Of a stretch of 64,000 nt of DNA, positions 34,400 to 45,539 are shown piece after piece. Both the position numbers and the translations under genes were made by a program. This stretch comes from Owenia fusiformis (lineage: Eukaryota; Annelida; Polychaeta; Sabellida; Oweniidae): positions 22,199,375 through 22,263,374 of the forward strand of contig CAIIXF020000005.1 of the NCBI GenBank assembly GCA_903813345.2, written 5' to 3'. The notes under the pieces were generated by a model, which saw only the letters and a program-made list of their open reading frames with translations, was not told the DNA's origin and searched no databases. Position 1 is the first letter of the stretch. Each line of letters opens with the position of its first letter.

Positions 34400-34692
34400 A
34401 AACATGTGAACTCACCTCACCAATCAGTGTTCGTCGGCCAAATTTGACCGATGTTCTTTATATGGTCATTCCTTCTGACGTCATCGTTGAGTCCGGAATT
34501 GACCAATGACATGCGCATATTTAATTAGAACGCATTTGGCGTATGTTTCTTCAAGCTCGCTGATTGGTGGAAGGTCAGCGCGTAGGTCAGAAGTGATTTA
34601 CTCAAACTGTCACCAGTACCCGTCGTGGGGGCGGGGCTACTAAACTGTAATATGGTCTCTACTAGGCAGAGTGTAGTTTAACTAGACTCTGC
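34400..34692 (-). promoter_or_regulatory. Dispersed promoter-like module, copy A
   Basis: Read on the minus strand it has, in order: a 27-bp near-palindrome (34692-34666, GCAGAGT...ACTCTGC), a GC box (CCCCGCCCCC), CCAAT boxes (CCACCAATCAGCG, TCATTGGTCAATT), a CRE TGACGTCA (34483-34476), a TATA-like CATATAAAG, and a short exon-like stretch ending in the donor GTGAGTTCACATG. Copy B at 56398-56706 on the other strand keeps the same order. It may be a mobile promoter end or a duplicated gene start. There is no ATG in the proposed exon. Confidence 0.55.
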
Positions 34693-34699
34693 ACGCAGG

Positions 34700-35604
34700 G
34701 TACATACATTCCAGAGGTGATTTTCCCAGTGCTTTGCAGCACTAAAAGGAATCTGAAGAAATTAGCAAAATTGATGAATGCCCAAGGGTATTATAATGGC
34801 CATTAGACTGGATAATAAATGTGCAATAGTTTTTAAGGATGATCCCTGCAATATTTTTATTTGCTAAAACACTTGTAATTTCACCCATAAGAATTATAAA
34901 TCTAACTTCTACGAAATATCTCTAATGTTTCAATAAAAATACGTCAAAAAGTGTTTTTTAAAATTTTTGTCCTGTCGTTTTATGTTTTATTTGTCATTCA
35001 TTCATTTATATAGAAATTATGAGACATTCTTAACTAAATATAAAATTTTATACATGTTTCAATCTACCAAAGTGAAACGAGGTTTAATCTTTAGCAGATT
35101 TCACATATTTCATGGATCAGTATATACGTAGATACCTTTTTACCAAAAAAACAATGATTGGCACCCTTTATTTCCCATAATCTCCCAAGGATTTTGTTAT
35201 TGGGTACAATCATGAAAATTGCAATGCCATGGTGACCATTGCTCTGAAGACATTTGATGGATGTACTTCTGATGATTTAATAAGGACCTAGATGATACAT
35301 GGCCTCCAAGTTAAGTGTAAACATTTTCTGAAATTTGGAGAAATAAAGCAAACAGAGATAACTTGACACCCTGAATTATATAGAAATACAGAAAATTGGA
35401 CAAATCAAATCAAAATCAAATTTTATAAGAGAAATAGATTGGAATGAACATGACCTGGGAAACATTTTGATTTATCAACATACATCTTTAAATAGTCACA
35501 AGGAAATTAAAATGTCAACAATGATTTTGAAAATACTTTTACAATTCTAAGGTCAATTTTTATTCAGTTATCATTATATACATGTAGTCTCATATATAAA
35601 CTCC
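34700..35604. other. AT-rich sequence without recognised features
   Basis: No exon, repeat copy or inverted structure could be supported here. Confidence 0.5.
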
Positions 35605-35610
35605 TATGTA

Positions 35611-36783
35611 CAGAGCTGTCAAGTGTCCCGCGAATGGCGGGATTATCCCGCGAATTTGACCAAAATTTGGCCTATTCGCGTGTCCCGCAATGTCCCGCGA
35701 ATTCCCGCAAATGACGGCTTTGACCTCCGCGAATTTTCAAAATTGTAACAATCCCCGAGGCTAAATAATTGTGATTATATTGTGATATAAGAAGCTAAGC
35801 TTTTTGCACTTTTGAGGAGTCAAGTTTACCTAATTTTAAAAGTGCTGCCGAACTCCCAGTGCATCAGATCATCGAAGACTGCTTTTGGAAGGAGCATATC
35901 ACTTATAAAACTATGATTTTGATCCAAATAACACCATAGTTGGCTCCTAGCATGCCGTTTGGTATCAAAATAAAGAGGAAGAGTGCAAATTTCATTTTAA
36001 TTACGGAAATAGGGATGTATGTCACGGATAGTTCCAACGTTGGCCTTTTTACTACGCGTGTCACGGCCTTCATCTTAGAACTAAACAAATGTTAGCAAAC
36101 GCGAGTTCCAATAAATGGACACTAATATCTCGAAAAGAAACCTGACTCCCCATAATTTGATGTAGAATAATCGAACCCTTATACGAATAGGTACATTTTG
36201 ATATATAACACTATGGGGGTAAATGTTTCATAGTTGGTCACGAACGCCATAAGTGCAAAGTATTCACAATAATTTTTGAATTTCGTGTCGGATTACGGTA
36301 CTCACACCTAAAGCGTGGTTTTTGATAGTTTAATAATAGTTCTATGCGTATTGTGTGGAATTGTGTTGACGTTTACTTAAGTTAAGTGCATTATATTTGA
36401 TAAATCAGTATCTGAAAGTTTGATTCAAGAGTACTTTTACATTAAAAATCCCTTGAATGTCCTGCGACATCCCGCAAAAGGTGGATGTCCCGCAAAATCC
36501 CGCGAATTTAGGGCACTTTGTCTAGAAAAATTATCCCTCTCTGAAGTCTTTGGTGGTTACCCTGTTAATTGTCTCGCAAGTAGCGTGTTTGTCCCTCGAA
36601 TGGTCCCGCGAAATCCCGCGAATTTGATCAAAATTTGACCTTTTAGCGCAATCACGCAAATTCCTTAAATGTCCCGCGAAATCCCGCGAATTTAGGTGGA
36701 TGTCCCGCAAAATCCCGCGAATTTTTGGAACTGGGTCTAAAAAATCGGTCCCGCGAGAAAATCTTTGGGGGTTGACAGTACTG
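35611..36783. mobile_element. CAGAGCTGTCAAG element, 1173 bp, 6-bp TSD TATGTA
   Basis: It starts CAGAGCTGTCAAGTGTCCCG and ends GGGGTTGACAGTACTG. TATGTA flanks both sides (35605-35610, 36784-36789). Near both ends the words TCCCGCGAATTT and TCCCGCAAAATCCCGCGAAT recur many times. The middle is low in such words and encodes no recognised protein. Another copy lies at 48023-49596. Confidence 0.85.
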
Positions 36784-37208
36784 TATGTATAAAAGTTTAT
36801 CATAGCCATGTATGTTCCAAATCTCTTGACTGAATTTAGCATTTGCATAATTTCTATAATCTTTATATAATTCAAAACACAGCTGGTAAGCCTGTTTAAA
36901 TATTCCTTGCTTTTCCCTCTTTTTCCAGTTTTATATTACAAAGAATTCCTGTCAAGATATTTTACAAAAGGGTTTATCTGTCATATTGACCATCCATAGT
37001 TAGATCCCCTATGTAAAGGAATCTATAATTCTATTTGATTCCGGAGAGCTAATTTAGCAAAGTATAATCAAACATTTTAGAGTAAACAATTAAACTGATG
37101 GTGGTCTGACTCATTGTGAACAATCAAATTAAAAAGTGAAAATGAGACAAAGATTGCAAAAATGTTCTTAGAGTGGTCTTTTGGGATGGATTAAAAACCT
37201 TTATTATC

Positions 37209-37413
37209 CAGGCCCGTAGCCAGGATTTGCCAAGGGGGGGTTCAATTTTCAAAAATTTCCAGGGGGGTTCACATTTGACAATTTTGGCCCAAATTAGGCT
37301 GAAATCACTAGAGAAGTGCTCAAAATGGTCAAAAACTGCATGATTTTGAAAGAATTTTTGGCCAGGGGGGGGGTTCGCCCGAACCCTGCGAACCCCTCCT
37401 GGCTACGGGCCTG
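37209..37413. mobile_element. CAGGCCCGTAGCCAG element, 205 bp, 6-bp TSD ATTATC
   Basis: CAGGCCCGTAGCCAGGA and its exact complement TCCTGGCTACGGGCCTG form the ends. ATTATC is present on both sides (37203-37208, 37414-37419). The body has G-runs and AATTTTGGCC words. A larger relative lies at 58695-59855. Confidence 0.85.
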
Positions 37414-38423
37414 ATTATCTGAGATTGAGATTTGAAGAATGACCATCATAATAGTGAATGTTCTAATATTATAAGTGGGAAATATGAACCTAGATTGCAA
37501 AGGAAAATTAAATGAAGAAATGAGATAATAAAAAACATGATTTTGGTTTACAAATCCTATAGGAGTATCCTATGGTTTTGAAAAAATATAATTTATTCAT
37601 GAGTGGATATTTATATCCATGAGTGGATATAATTGATATTTTTGAACTATTTACTATCCCTGATCGAACTATTTCATGATAATACCTTGTCACTGAATTA
37701 TTGAGATGCTAATACCTTGGAATTCTGGATATCTGTTCTTTGACCACTGGCTACATGTAGGGGGTGTCCAAAAAACAGGACTGGAGAAATTTGGATAACT
37801 CGGTCAATTTTGCATATTTTGCATTGAAATTTCAGAATTATTTAGTTCATAGCATACAATATGAATTTTGTTTTGAAAGTTTGATGATAATCTACTCAGT
37901 GAGTATACTCAGTTCTTTACAAAACATGTCCATGGCCAGAGATACCTCTCCAATATACGAGCTTTGGCTTTTTTCACAATTTTGGCTAAAAATCATACGA
38001 AAGTGCTCAGAATGGTGAAAACTGCATGGTTTTGTAAAAATTGGGAACATCATGATATTGTATTGTATGCGTAATAACATCTTTGGCGCTTCCCCCTCCC
38101 CTATTACAATAGTAGCATTTGTATTTGGGAGATCCATGACTCTCTGAAATAGTTTAACCATACATACGAAATTGTTACCTAGTATACACAAATGTTAAAA
38201 TGGTTCGTCAGTGTTGCAACAGCTCCAAATCAAAGATTCGTCAGTGTAATATTGGTCGTTCGTAACAAAAGCGAGGGACTAAATACGTGAATTGTGTCTT
38301 CGTTAACATTTAAAACCTCAAACCATGGACACATTCTCAAGCTAGACTATCTTCCTAACTTCGAGCCAAATTATTATCCACAACGTGACTTATAGGTGTA
38401 AATCGGGAAATAAAAAATCTTAC

Positions 38424-38454
38424 CGAAACCTAGTCCCGGAAGTAGTTCCGCCAT
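38424..38454 (-). CDS. Possible first coding exon (MAELLPGLGF...)
   Basis: The minus strand reads ATG in context TATCATGGCG, ten codons MAELLPGLGF plus one base, then donor GTAAGATTTT. ACTTCCGG, an ETS-type motif, lies inside the exon. The neighbourhood (38200-38480) is richer in CpG than its surroundings, as expected for a promoter. No second exon was identified, and short inverted words (CGTCAGTGTA / ACACTGACGA) on both sides leave open that this is part of a repeat. Confidence 0.35.
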
Positions 38455-38979
38455 GATACACTGACGATACGTCTGTGTAACTAGGTGGGTAGCAGTGTTA
38501 CAAGAACAAAGGTTTTATGATGACTCAGGGCTTTATATTAGGATTAACCTTTGGAGTTATCTGTATAGGATTAACAACTTAGATAGATTTTCAGTTCATT
38601 TATCATTACAGACCTGTCAAAATCATACTTTTAAAGCCATTAATCAAAAGTAGTGCCAACTATTAAATGAGACATTCTACTTATTTATAAAATTGTTTGT
38701 CAGTTGTTTGGTAGATAAATGCTTCATTTATATCTCTAGCGTAGCCAGGATGAGGCAGACGAGGCGCTTGCCTCATCGCTCTCTTAAAATTATTTGAGAA
38801 ATATTCCTCTATCAATGTTAAGTTGTAAATGAATTGTATAACTTTTATCAATTTTTAATCTTAGTCATCAATTTTTGATTCAATTGTGCATAATCTCATC
38901 ACGAGTTAACATCGTGTTCTTCTATTGCCATCATAATTTACATTCATATTTCTGTCTGAGTTACATATCCACCATTTTT

Positions 38980-39720
38980 TAGTAGGGTTTGGATAAGGAT
39001 TAGTAGATTTTGGTATGGCTGATTTTGTTTGGTAGGGACTATGGGGTTTGGTAGGGTTTAGATAAAGATAATTAGATTTTAGTAGGGCTGATTTTGTTTG
39101 GTTGGTATAATGGGATTTGGATAAAGATTAGAAGAATTTGGTAGGGCTGAATTAGTTTAGGCAGGATTATTATGGGGTTTGTTAGGGGTTTGATAAGGAT
39201 TAGAAGATTTTGATAGGGTTAATTTTGTTTGGTAGGGATTGTGGGGTTTGTTAGAGTTTTGATATGGATTGGTAGATATTGGTATGTCTGATTTGATATT
39301 GGGCTTGGTAGGATTTGGATAAGGATTAGTAGATTTTAGTATATTTTGTTGGTCAGGATCATGGGGTTTTGTAGGGTTGAGATAAGGATTGGTAGATTTT
39401 TGTAGCTGATTTTGTTGGTTTGGATTATGGGGTTTGGTAGGGTTGAGATAAGGATTGGTAGATTTTTGTAGCTGATTTTGTTGGTTGGGATTATGGGGTT
39501 TTGTAGGGTTGAGATAAGGATTGGTAGATTTTTGTAGCTGATTTTGTTGGTTGGGATTATGGGGTTTTGTAGGGTTGAGATAAGGATCGGTAGATTTTTG
39601 TAGCTGATTTTGTTGGTTGGGATTATGGGGTTTGGTAGGGTTTGGATAAAGATAAGTTGAATTTGGTATGACTGATTTTGTTTAGTTTGGATTATGGGGT
39701 TTGGTAGGGTTTGACAGTGT
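38980..39720. repeat. Minisatellite; 66-bp unit in the best part
   Basis: ATGGGGTTTTGTAGGGTTGA recurs at 39427 (with TTTGG), 39493, 39559 and 39625, a period of 66 bases, each followed by GATAAGGATTGGTAGATTTT. Degenerate units extend to about 38980. The period is divisible by three, so a 154-codon minus-strand frame appears with a 22-residue repeat; I regard it as a by-product. Confidence 0.8.
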
Positions 39721-40488
39721 TTTATGGTTCGATTAGCTTTGAGAAGGATTAATTGGGTTTGATACGGTTTTAAGAAACCAGAACAGTAAAGCCAATGCAT
39801 GAACTCTTAATGAATAGTGATATCACACTACTTAAGCATTGATGCAATTGCTCACTAATAAAAATGATATCATAATGTTTTTTTGAGGTCATCATAACCT
39901 CATCATTCAGACTCTGTTAATAAAACTGGGTAGTTTTCCTCTCTATTTTTGTAATAAGTGTTTCCCTTATATTATGTATACAGCATGCAATGCTCACTAT
40001 CGTATTAGCTAGCTTCGGAGCTACAATACTTCGACTAAATGTAAAAAATTAACAGAAGTAATCAGAAAATTAAGATCAAGTCAAAATCATAAAACATTTT
40101 TTGAAATTCTTCAAGATAAACATTAGAGTATAATAATTATGTTATCTAAATGTAGGGTATCACACTCTTATGACAATTTTAACAATTTAGGAGTAACAAA
40201 TCACTTAAGCCAAAAGACTCATCTATGCATAATTTGAATCGACTTAAAGCAGCTACAAGGACTGTGGAGAGAAAAATTGATAAATTTTACCTTTTCTGAG
40301 CTATGGGGGCGAAGTTTGGTCAAACATCTTCTTCCTTATTCTTATTTTATTAAAATGTATGCATATGGCAATATTCATCAACCAGTAGAACTGATGAATC
40401 CTTTAGAATCTATAATTCTTTACAAAGAGTCCCACTGATAGATTTTTCAAATTCTTTCTAATAGACTACGGCCCACTCTGATAATTAT

Positions 40489-41026
40489 AACTCCTTCCTT
40501 ACATGAAAGGTTACACATTCCAACCTATTTCAAACCATCTGTATGATGATACTAGACACTTTCTGGGTAGTTGGACTTTCTATAGGGGTGGCAGACGGCC
40601 CTCAGATCAATTTATACCCCTACCCCCAAAAAACCATGGGGGTACTTTAATACCACCCAATAAAAAGAATATATACTAATGCATGTCAGATATTCATTGT
40701 TTTATATTGGGTAGGGCATGTTATGGTTAGTAAGTGCCAGAAATTTCCAATCTCTAACTGATATGGTTACCATAGAAACAGTATTTATATCTTGAAATAT
40801 TCTCAATTTGACCCCTCCCAAATGTGTCCTTTTGATCTCAAAGTGAAATATTTGCAAATCTGTTGGGATTTTATGGCTGCTACTTTGTCAAAAATTGAAT
40901 TAATATGTATATTTTAACATCAAAACACTGAAAAGTGTTCATAATGATCCTATAAATCAATAATATTTATCAAATATAGTCACACATAGCTGCTTTTAGG
41001 GAAAAGTGGGCGTGGCACTTTTTGGT
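40489..41026. repeat. Left arm of a large inverted repeat
   Basis: It runs from CTCCTTCCTTACATGAAAGG to GGGAAAAGTGGGCGTGGCAC and is the reverse complement of 45013-45537 with scattered differences. The arms of about 530 bases are separated by 4 kb that contains other repeats. The pair may be the TIRs of a large element or two separate insertions; no TSD is obvious. Confidence 0.8.
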
Positions 41027-42130
41027 ACGTGTGTACTTGTTGCAGCATTAAATGAAAAATACATATTATACTAACAACAATTGACATTTAATTAGCATCT
41101 ACTTATGTTGTGTAACATTGTAATATGTTCATTATCATTATTAGATACTTTAAATATTTTATATAAGTGTTATCCTGACCCTTCCCTTTATCCCTACACC
41201 CTTCAAGGTGGGCATTACCAATCGTGTCAAGTTAACATTTCTGTTTGATTTATTTTTACCATAGACAAGGTACAAAAGTTTTACCATGAGTACTGACCTT
41301 ATTAGGTGCTAAACTGATTAATGGATAGGTAGATGGCAGCACTTGTGCTGGTTGGACTACACGCTAGCATCTACCATAGACACATATTGATTTACCATAT
41401 TTGTTATTTTGGATTAAAGTAAAACTGCTTTCGCATCAAACTTAATTAGATTCAGATTGTGTTTGAAACGAGATGATCTTCAGATTTTGTGTGAACCTTA
41501 AATTCATGACAATCAAACGAATTCAACATTTAGGAAGTCAACATTAAGATTTTTAACATCGTCTCAATGAGAATTTAGCCCGACCTTTTTCAGAAAGTTA
41601 AAGATCATAGAAAATTGAACATAATCAAAGTTCCTCAGTAGAACATTTAATCTCCTAAAATCACATTAAAACTATATCAGCAATATTTCCAAGCTAAATA
41701 GTATAAAAACTTCTATCACATCATTTGCAACGTTTTCATTATTCGATAGTTCAACCCTATATGAATTATTGATGATTTTAAAAGTGCAAGGAAACTAAAT
41801 GAATCAGGGAAGCCAGTGATATGTATTTGCCTTATTAATTGTTGACTTATACAATGAAATAGACTTAGATGCAAGTAGAAATAATCTTGCTTTACATCAT
41901 TAAAAATTCAAAATTCAGTCAAATAAGTGATATCATATTTGAAATCTTCATGTAGAATTACATTTCTTCATGCAATAAGTTAACCTTTTAGTGAGTAGTT
42001 GTGACTAATGTAATCATGTACTGTACTTATACAATTTGTCAGTAAAAGTTATTTATCCTATACTTAGTGTTATAGGTAAATAAAATGCATGAATATAATT
42101 GATACCTTAGGTGAGTGGGGATATACATGT
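41027..42130. other. Spacer inside the large inverted repeat, left part
   Basis: AT-rich sequence. No coding exon or repeat copy was recognised. Confidence 0.45.
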
Positions 42131-42452
42131 ACCAGGGGCGGATCTGGGAACCAACAAGGGGGGGGCCCAAATTTCAGGTCAGAGAAAAAAACGTCCGCGC
42201 TTGCGCGAAAAAAAATTTTGGGCCCCTAAAACGCAAAAGTGGGCCCAAATTTTGAAGCCCATTTTCTTCAAAATTTGGCCTGAATTTAAAAAATAAGGCC
42301 TTAAAAGGCCCAGTAATGACCAAAAAGGCCGACTTTTTGGGGGCCTTAAGGCCTTTTTTGGCCCAAAATTTTTTTTGGGCCCAATTTTTTTTTCTGGGCC
42401 CACCCAAGGGGGGGGGCCCGGGCCCCCAGGCCCCCCCCCTAATCCGCCAGTG
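42131..42452 (+). mobile_element. GGGCCCAAAATTT repeat, copy 2
   Basis: It begins CCAGGGGCGGATCTGGGAAC and ends CCTAATCCGCCAGTG, giving short inverted tips around GGCGGAT. The body matches the complement of 8859-9146, including CGTCCGCGCTTGCGCG. Composition-driven open frames occur on both strands and are not genes. Confidence 0.75.
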
Positions 42453-42473
42453 TGTACTGCATATCCCGCTTTA

Positions 42474-44133
42474 TCCCATACTTGGTCGTGTTTCAGGTAC
42501 ATAAAGCAGGTTTGTAAAAACTTATATTTTCATCAGCGGGCAGATATAGCTTTACGTCCCGTTGCGAGCGGGCAGATATAGTATATCTGCCCACTCCGTC
42601 ACAATCGACCTCAGGCAGATATATTATATTTGCCCCGGGATAGTCCCAATATCCTGAACCTCATATAGGATAATCTCTATGTATCGCCAGGTTTATCACT
42701 CGCTCAGTAATCCCCTGCAGGAATTTCATTCTGTGTAATTTCTCATATTTTCGTATTTTAGTATATGATAAATAATTTTGGGTACAAGGTATAACCCTTG
42801 GGAAATACAATATTCTACCCTCAAACCCTCGGGGAGGTATATTGTATTTCCCTCAGATATATTGTATTTCCCTGTATTAAAAACTCCCCATTAATTAAAC
42901 CTCATAGATAATGCACACCATTTAAAATATGAATCAAAACTATAAATTAGTGATATCCATGTTTCTAACGAAAGCATGAATTTGAAATAAACAAATATTC
43001 TACTCATATGGTATAAAGATATTACTAGTTGTGTCCATTTTAGATTTGATTGAAGAACTTGAATTAGAGGCAATTTTGAAATTACAATATATTAAAAAAG
43101 GCTCTGTTGCTTAGATGGGAGAATCAATTAGCTGCATTGTTCAGTTTATGACAAAATTGATGTTTAGTGTTACTTTCATGAACACCCATCCTGTAAAATA
43201 GCAATTGGAATCTAGTAGTTTGTATTTAGATGAATTAGATAAGGCATTGTCAAGGGAAAATATCCAACAAAATTACTAGTTTGCTCATGAAATTAGGCAT
43301 ACTTTAACTTGAAACAATTTGTAACACTCAATTTTTGGAGATCGAAGTAATAATGATGAAAAACAAGCAATTTTAAATTATTTATGTTTTACCCAAATTT
43401 TTAAATATTTTTGTTAGCCTTTGTTTTGTCTGTTTTACTCTCAAATAAATCATGGTCATCAATTCTATTGTGACAAAATCATCATTTACCAATTTTAAAA
43501 TTAAATATTACTGGTTAGAGAATGTGATTTCTTACTTTAGGTTATATTTATATCCCAATTTATATGTATAATAATAATTGATGAAGACGAATAGAGATTA
43601 TCCTCTATGAGGTTCAGGGTATTGGAATTATCCCGAGGCCAATATAATATATCTGGCTGAGGGTCGTAGGTCCCGGGGGAAGATATTTTCTATTGGCCAA
43701 AGACCATAGGTACTGAGGGAAGATATATTATATTCGCCAAGGGATAATCCTAATAGTATGAACTGACTATAGGATGATCTGTTTATCCCATATCAATCTT
43801 TCTTATCTGGTTCACATTGTTCAATTGGCCAGAGTTAGAATTCAACCATATGAATGTATTCATGTCTAATTTTGTTTTCTTGGCCTTAGGAGGATTCTCC
43901 TGTTTTTTAAGTATTCATCTACATATTCTCGAATCATTGATTATTAACATATGTATTAAGTATGCTACTTCACTCATTGCTAATCATACACAAATGATGA
44001 TTATGACTTAGTGGGCAGGTGTAATATATCTGCCCTCTCAGGCCGGGACATTAGCTATATCTGCCCGCTGATAAAAAAAATATAAGTATTTATAAACCTG
44101 CTATATGTATCTGAAACATGTCCAAGTATGGGA
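42474..44133. mobile_element. Foldback element with GGCAGATATA palindromes
   Basis: TCCCATACTTGG at the left and CCAAGTATGGGA at the right are inverted. They are followed inward by matching TGTTTCAGGTACAT / ATGTATCTGAAACA and CAGCGGGCAGATATAGCT / AGCTATATCTGCCCGCTG. Several smaller palindromes of the type GCAGATATAGTATATCTGCC lie in each arm (42569-42590), and GGATAATC / GATTATCC words near 42670 and 43592 pair up. The centre is AT-rich and non-coding. Confidence 0.75.
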
Positions 44134-45012
44134 CAAATGTATCTACTTTTTTTTGATTTCATACACTAAACAGATTTGTTTAGGAATTATTTGAAGTATT
44201 TCAAAAACATATACCGAACCACTATTGAAGGAATCATTGAAAATACAGCATATCAGAAACATGTGTAAATTGTTTATCTTGCAATTATTTTGCTAAATAC
44301 TAATAGAAATTATACTGTACCTTCCAGAGAATAGCTTTTTTTTGTTAACTATGAGCCAATGAATGAATGGATGCATTTTATTATAACTGCAAAATGATGC
44401 TCTATGCAATTCATACGAAAAATTAATTTTGCCATATTAGAATCAAGTATAATCTTTAATCCATTGGATAGATCATGCATTGCCTGATGTTGAGGTATTG
44501 ATAAAAGAATCAGCAAGTGTCTGACAAAATAGATTTTAGTGTTATGTATTAGGCAAAATATTAGGAAGGGTATAAATGGTCTCCAATCTTTCTAGTTTTG
44601 AGTATTACGTCTTCTTGCTTTGATTCAAATTATCCTCGGTCACTATTTGTAACCCATCCCTCCTTCCCCATTTAGGCCATGGATATGAAGATGATTTAGA
44701 GGTTATGTGAAGGATACTAGGGAAGGGTTAATAGCCAGAGTTATATTAGTTCATTTAAGTTTAATCATAAATGTTATGCAATTCACACTAGCATCAAATA
44801 TCATACCAAAAGGATTGAACTGTTCATTACTTTTCAATTGCAGTAAACATGGTAAAATGGTTCTAAATATTGAAGCCTGTTGAACAAGCATATTAATTAA
44901 TTGTAACTCATAGCTCTAGATGACTTGAACTTATCCATTCATATTCTAGGAACAAGTCAATGAATAAGTAAGACTTGACTCTTGACAGACTTAAAAGACC
45001 GAGGACCCTATA

Positions 45013-45537
45013 GTGCCACGCCCACTTTTCCCTGAAAGCAGCTATGTGTGACTATATTTGATAAATATTATTGATTTATAGGATCATTATATCAACTTTT
45101 AAGTGTTTTAGTGTTAATATAGACATAACATTACAAATTTTGACAAAGTAGCAGCCATAAAATCCAAACAGATTTTGAAATATTTCACTTTGAGAACAAA
45201 GGGACACATTTGGGAGGGGGTCAAATTGAGAATATTTCGAGATATAAATACTGTTTCTATGGTAACCATATAAGTTAGAGATTGGAAATTTCTGGCACTT
45301 ATTAACCATAACATGCCCTACCCAATATAAAACAATGAATATCTGACATGCATTAGTATTCTTTTTATTGGGTGGTATTAAAGTACCCCCATGGCTTTTT
45401 GGGGGTAGGGGTATAAATTGGTCTGAGGGCCCTCTGCCACCCCTATAGAAAGTCCAACTACCCAGAAAGTGTCCAGTATAATCATACAGATGGTTTGAAA
45501 TAGGTTGGAATGTGTAACCTTTCATGTAAGGAAGGTT
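45013..45537. repeat. Right arm of the large inverted repeat
   Basis: It is the reverse complement of 40489-41026. It begins AGTGCCACGCCCACTTTTCC and ends CCTTTCATGTAAGGAAGG. A 149-codon minus-strand frame covers the arm, but the left arm breaks it and it shows no domain. Confidence 0.8.
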
Positions 45538-45539
45538 GC

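Noticed and set aside
36929-36970. Exon-like stretch FYITKNSCQDILQK after an excellent acceptor (TTTTCCCTCTTTTTCCAG)
   Set aside because: The donor (GTTTAT) is poor and no neighbouring exon fits; kept only as a note.
39336-39800. 154-codon minus-strand frame with NPIIPTNKISYKNLPILIST repeats
   Set aside because: It is explained by the 66-bp minisatellite; no domain, signal peptide or start context.
42174-42581. Several overlapping frames rich in Gly, Pro, Lys, Phe on both strands
   Set aside because: They come from GGGCCC/AAATTT low-complexity repeat sequence; the same frames appear at 8859-9146.
44680-44710. Strong acceptor TCCTTCCCCATTTAG with a short open stretch HGYEDDLE
   Set aside because: No usable donor follows before a stop; a microexon cannot be supported.
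45076-45525. 149-codon minus-strand frame
   Set aside because: It lies in one arm of the inverted repeat and is broken in the other arm; no domain.
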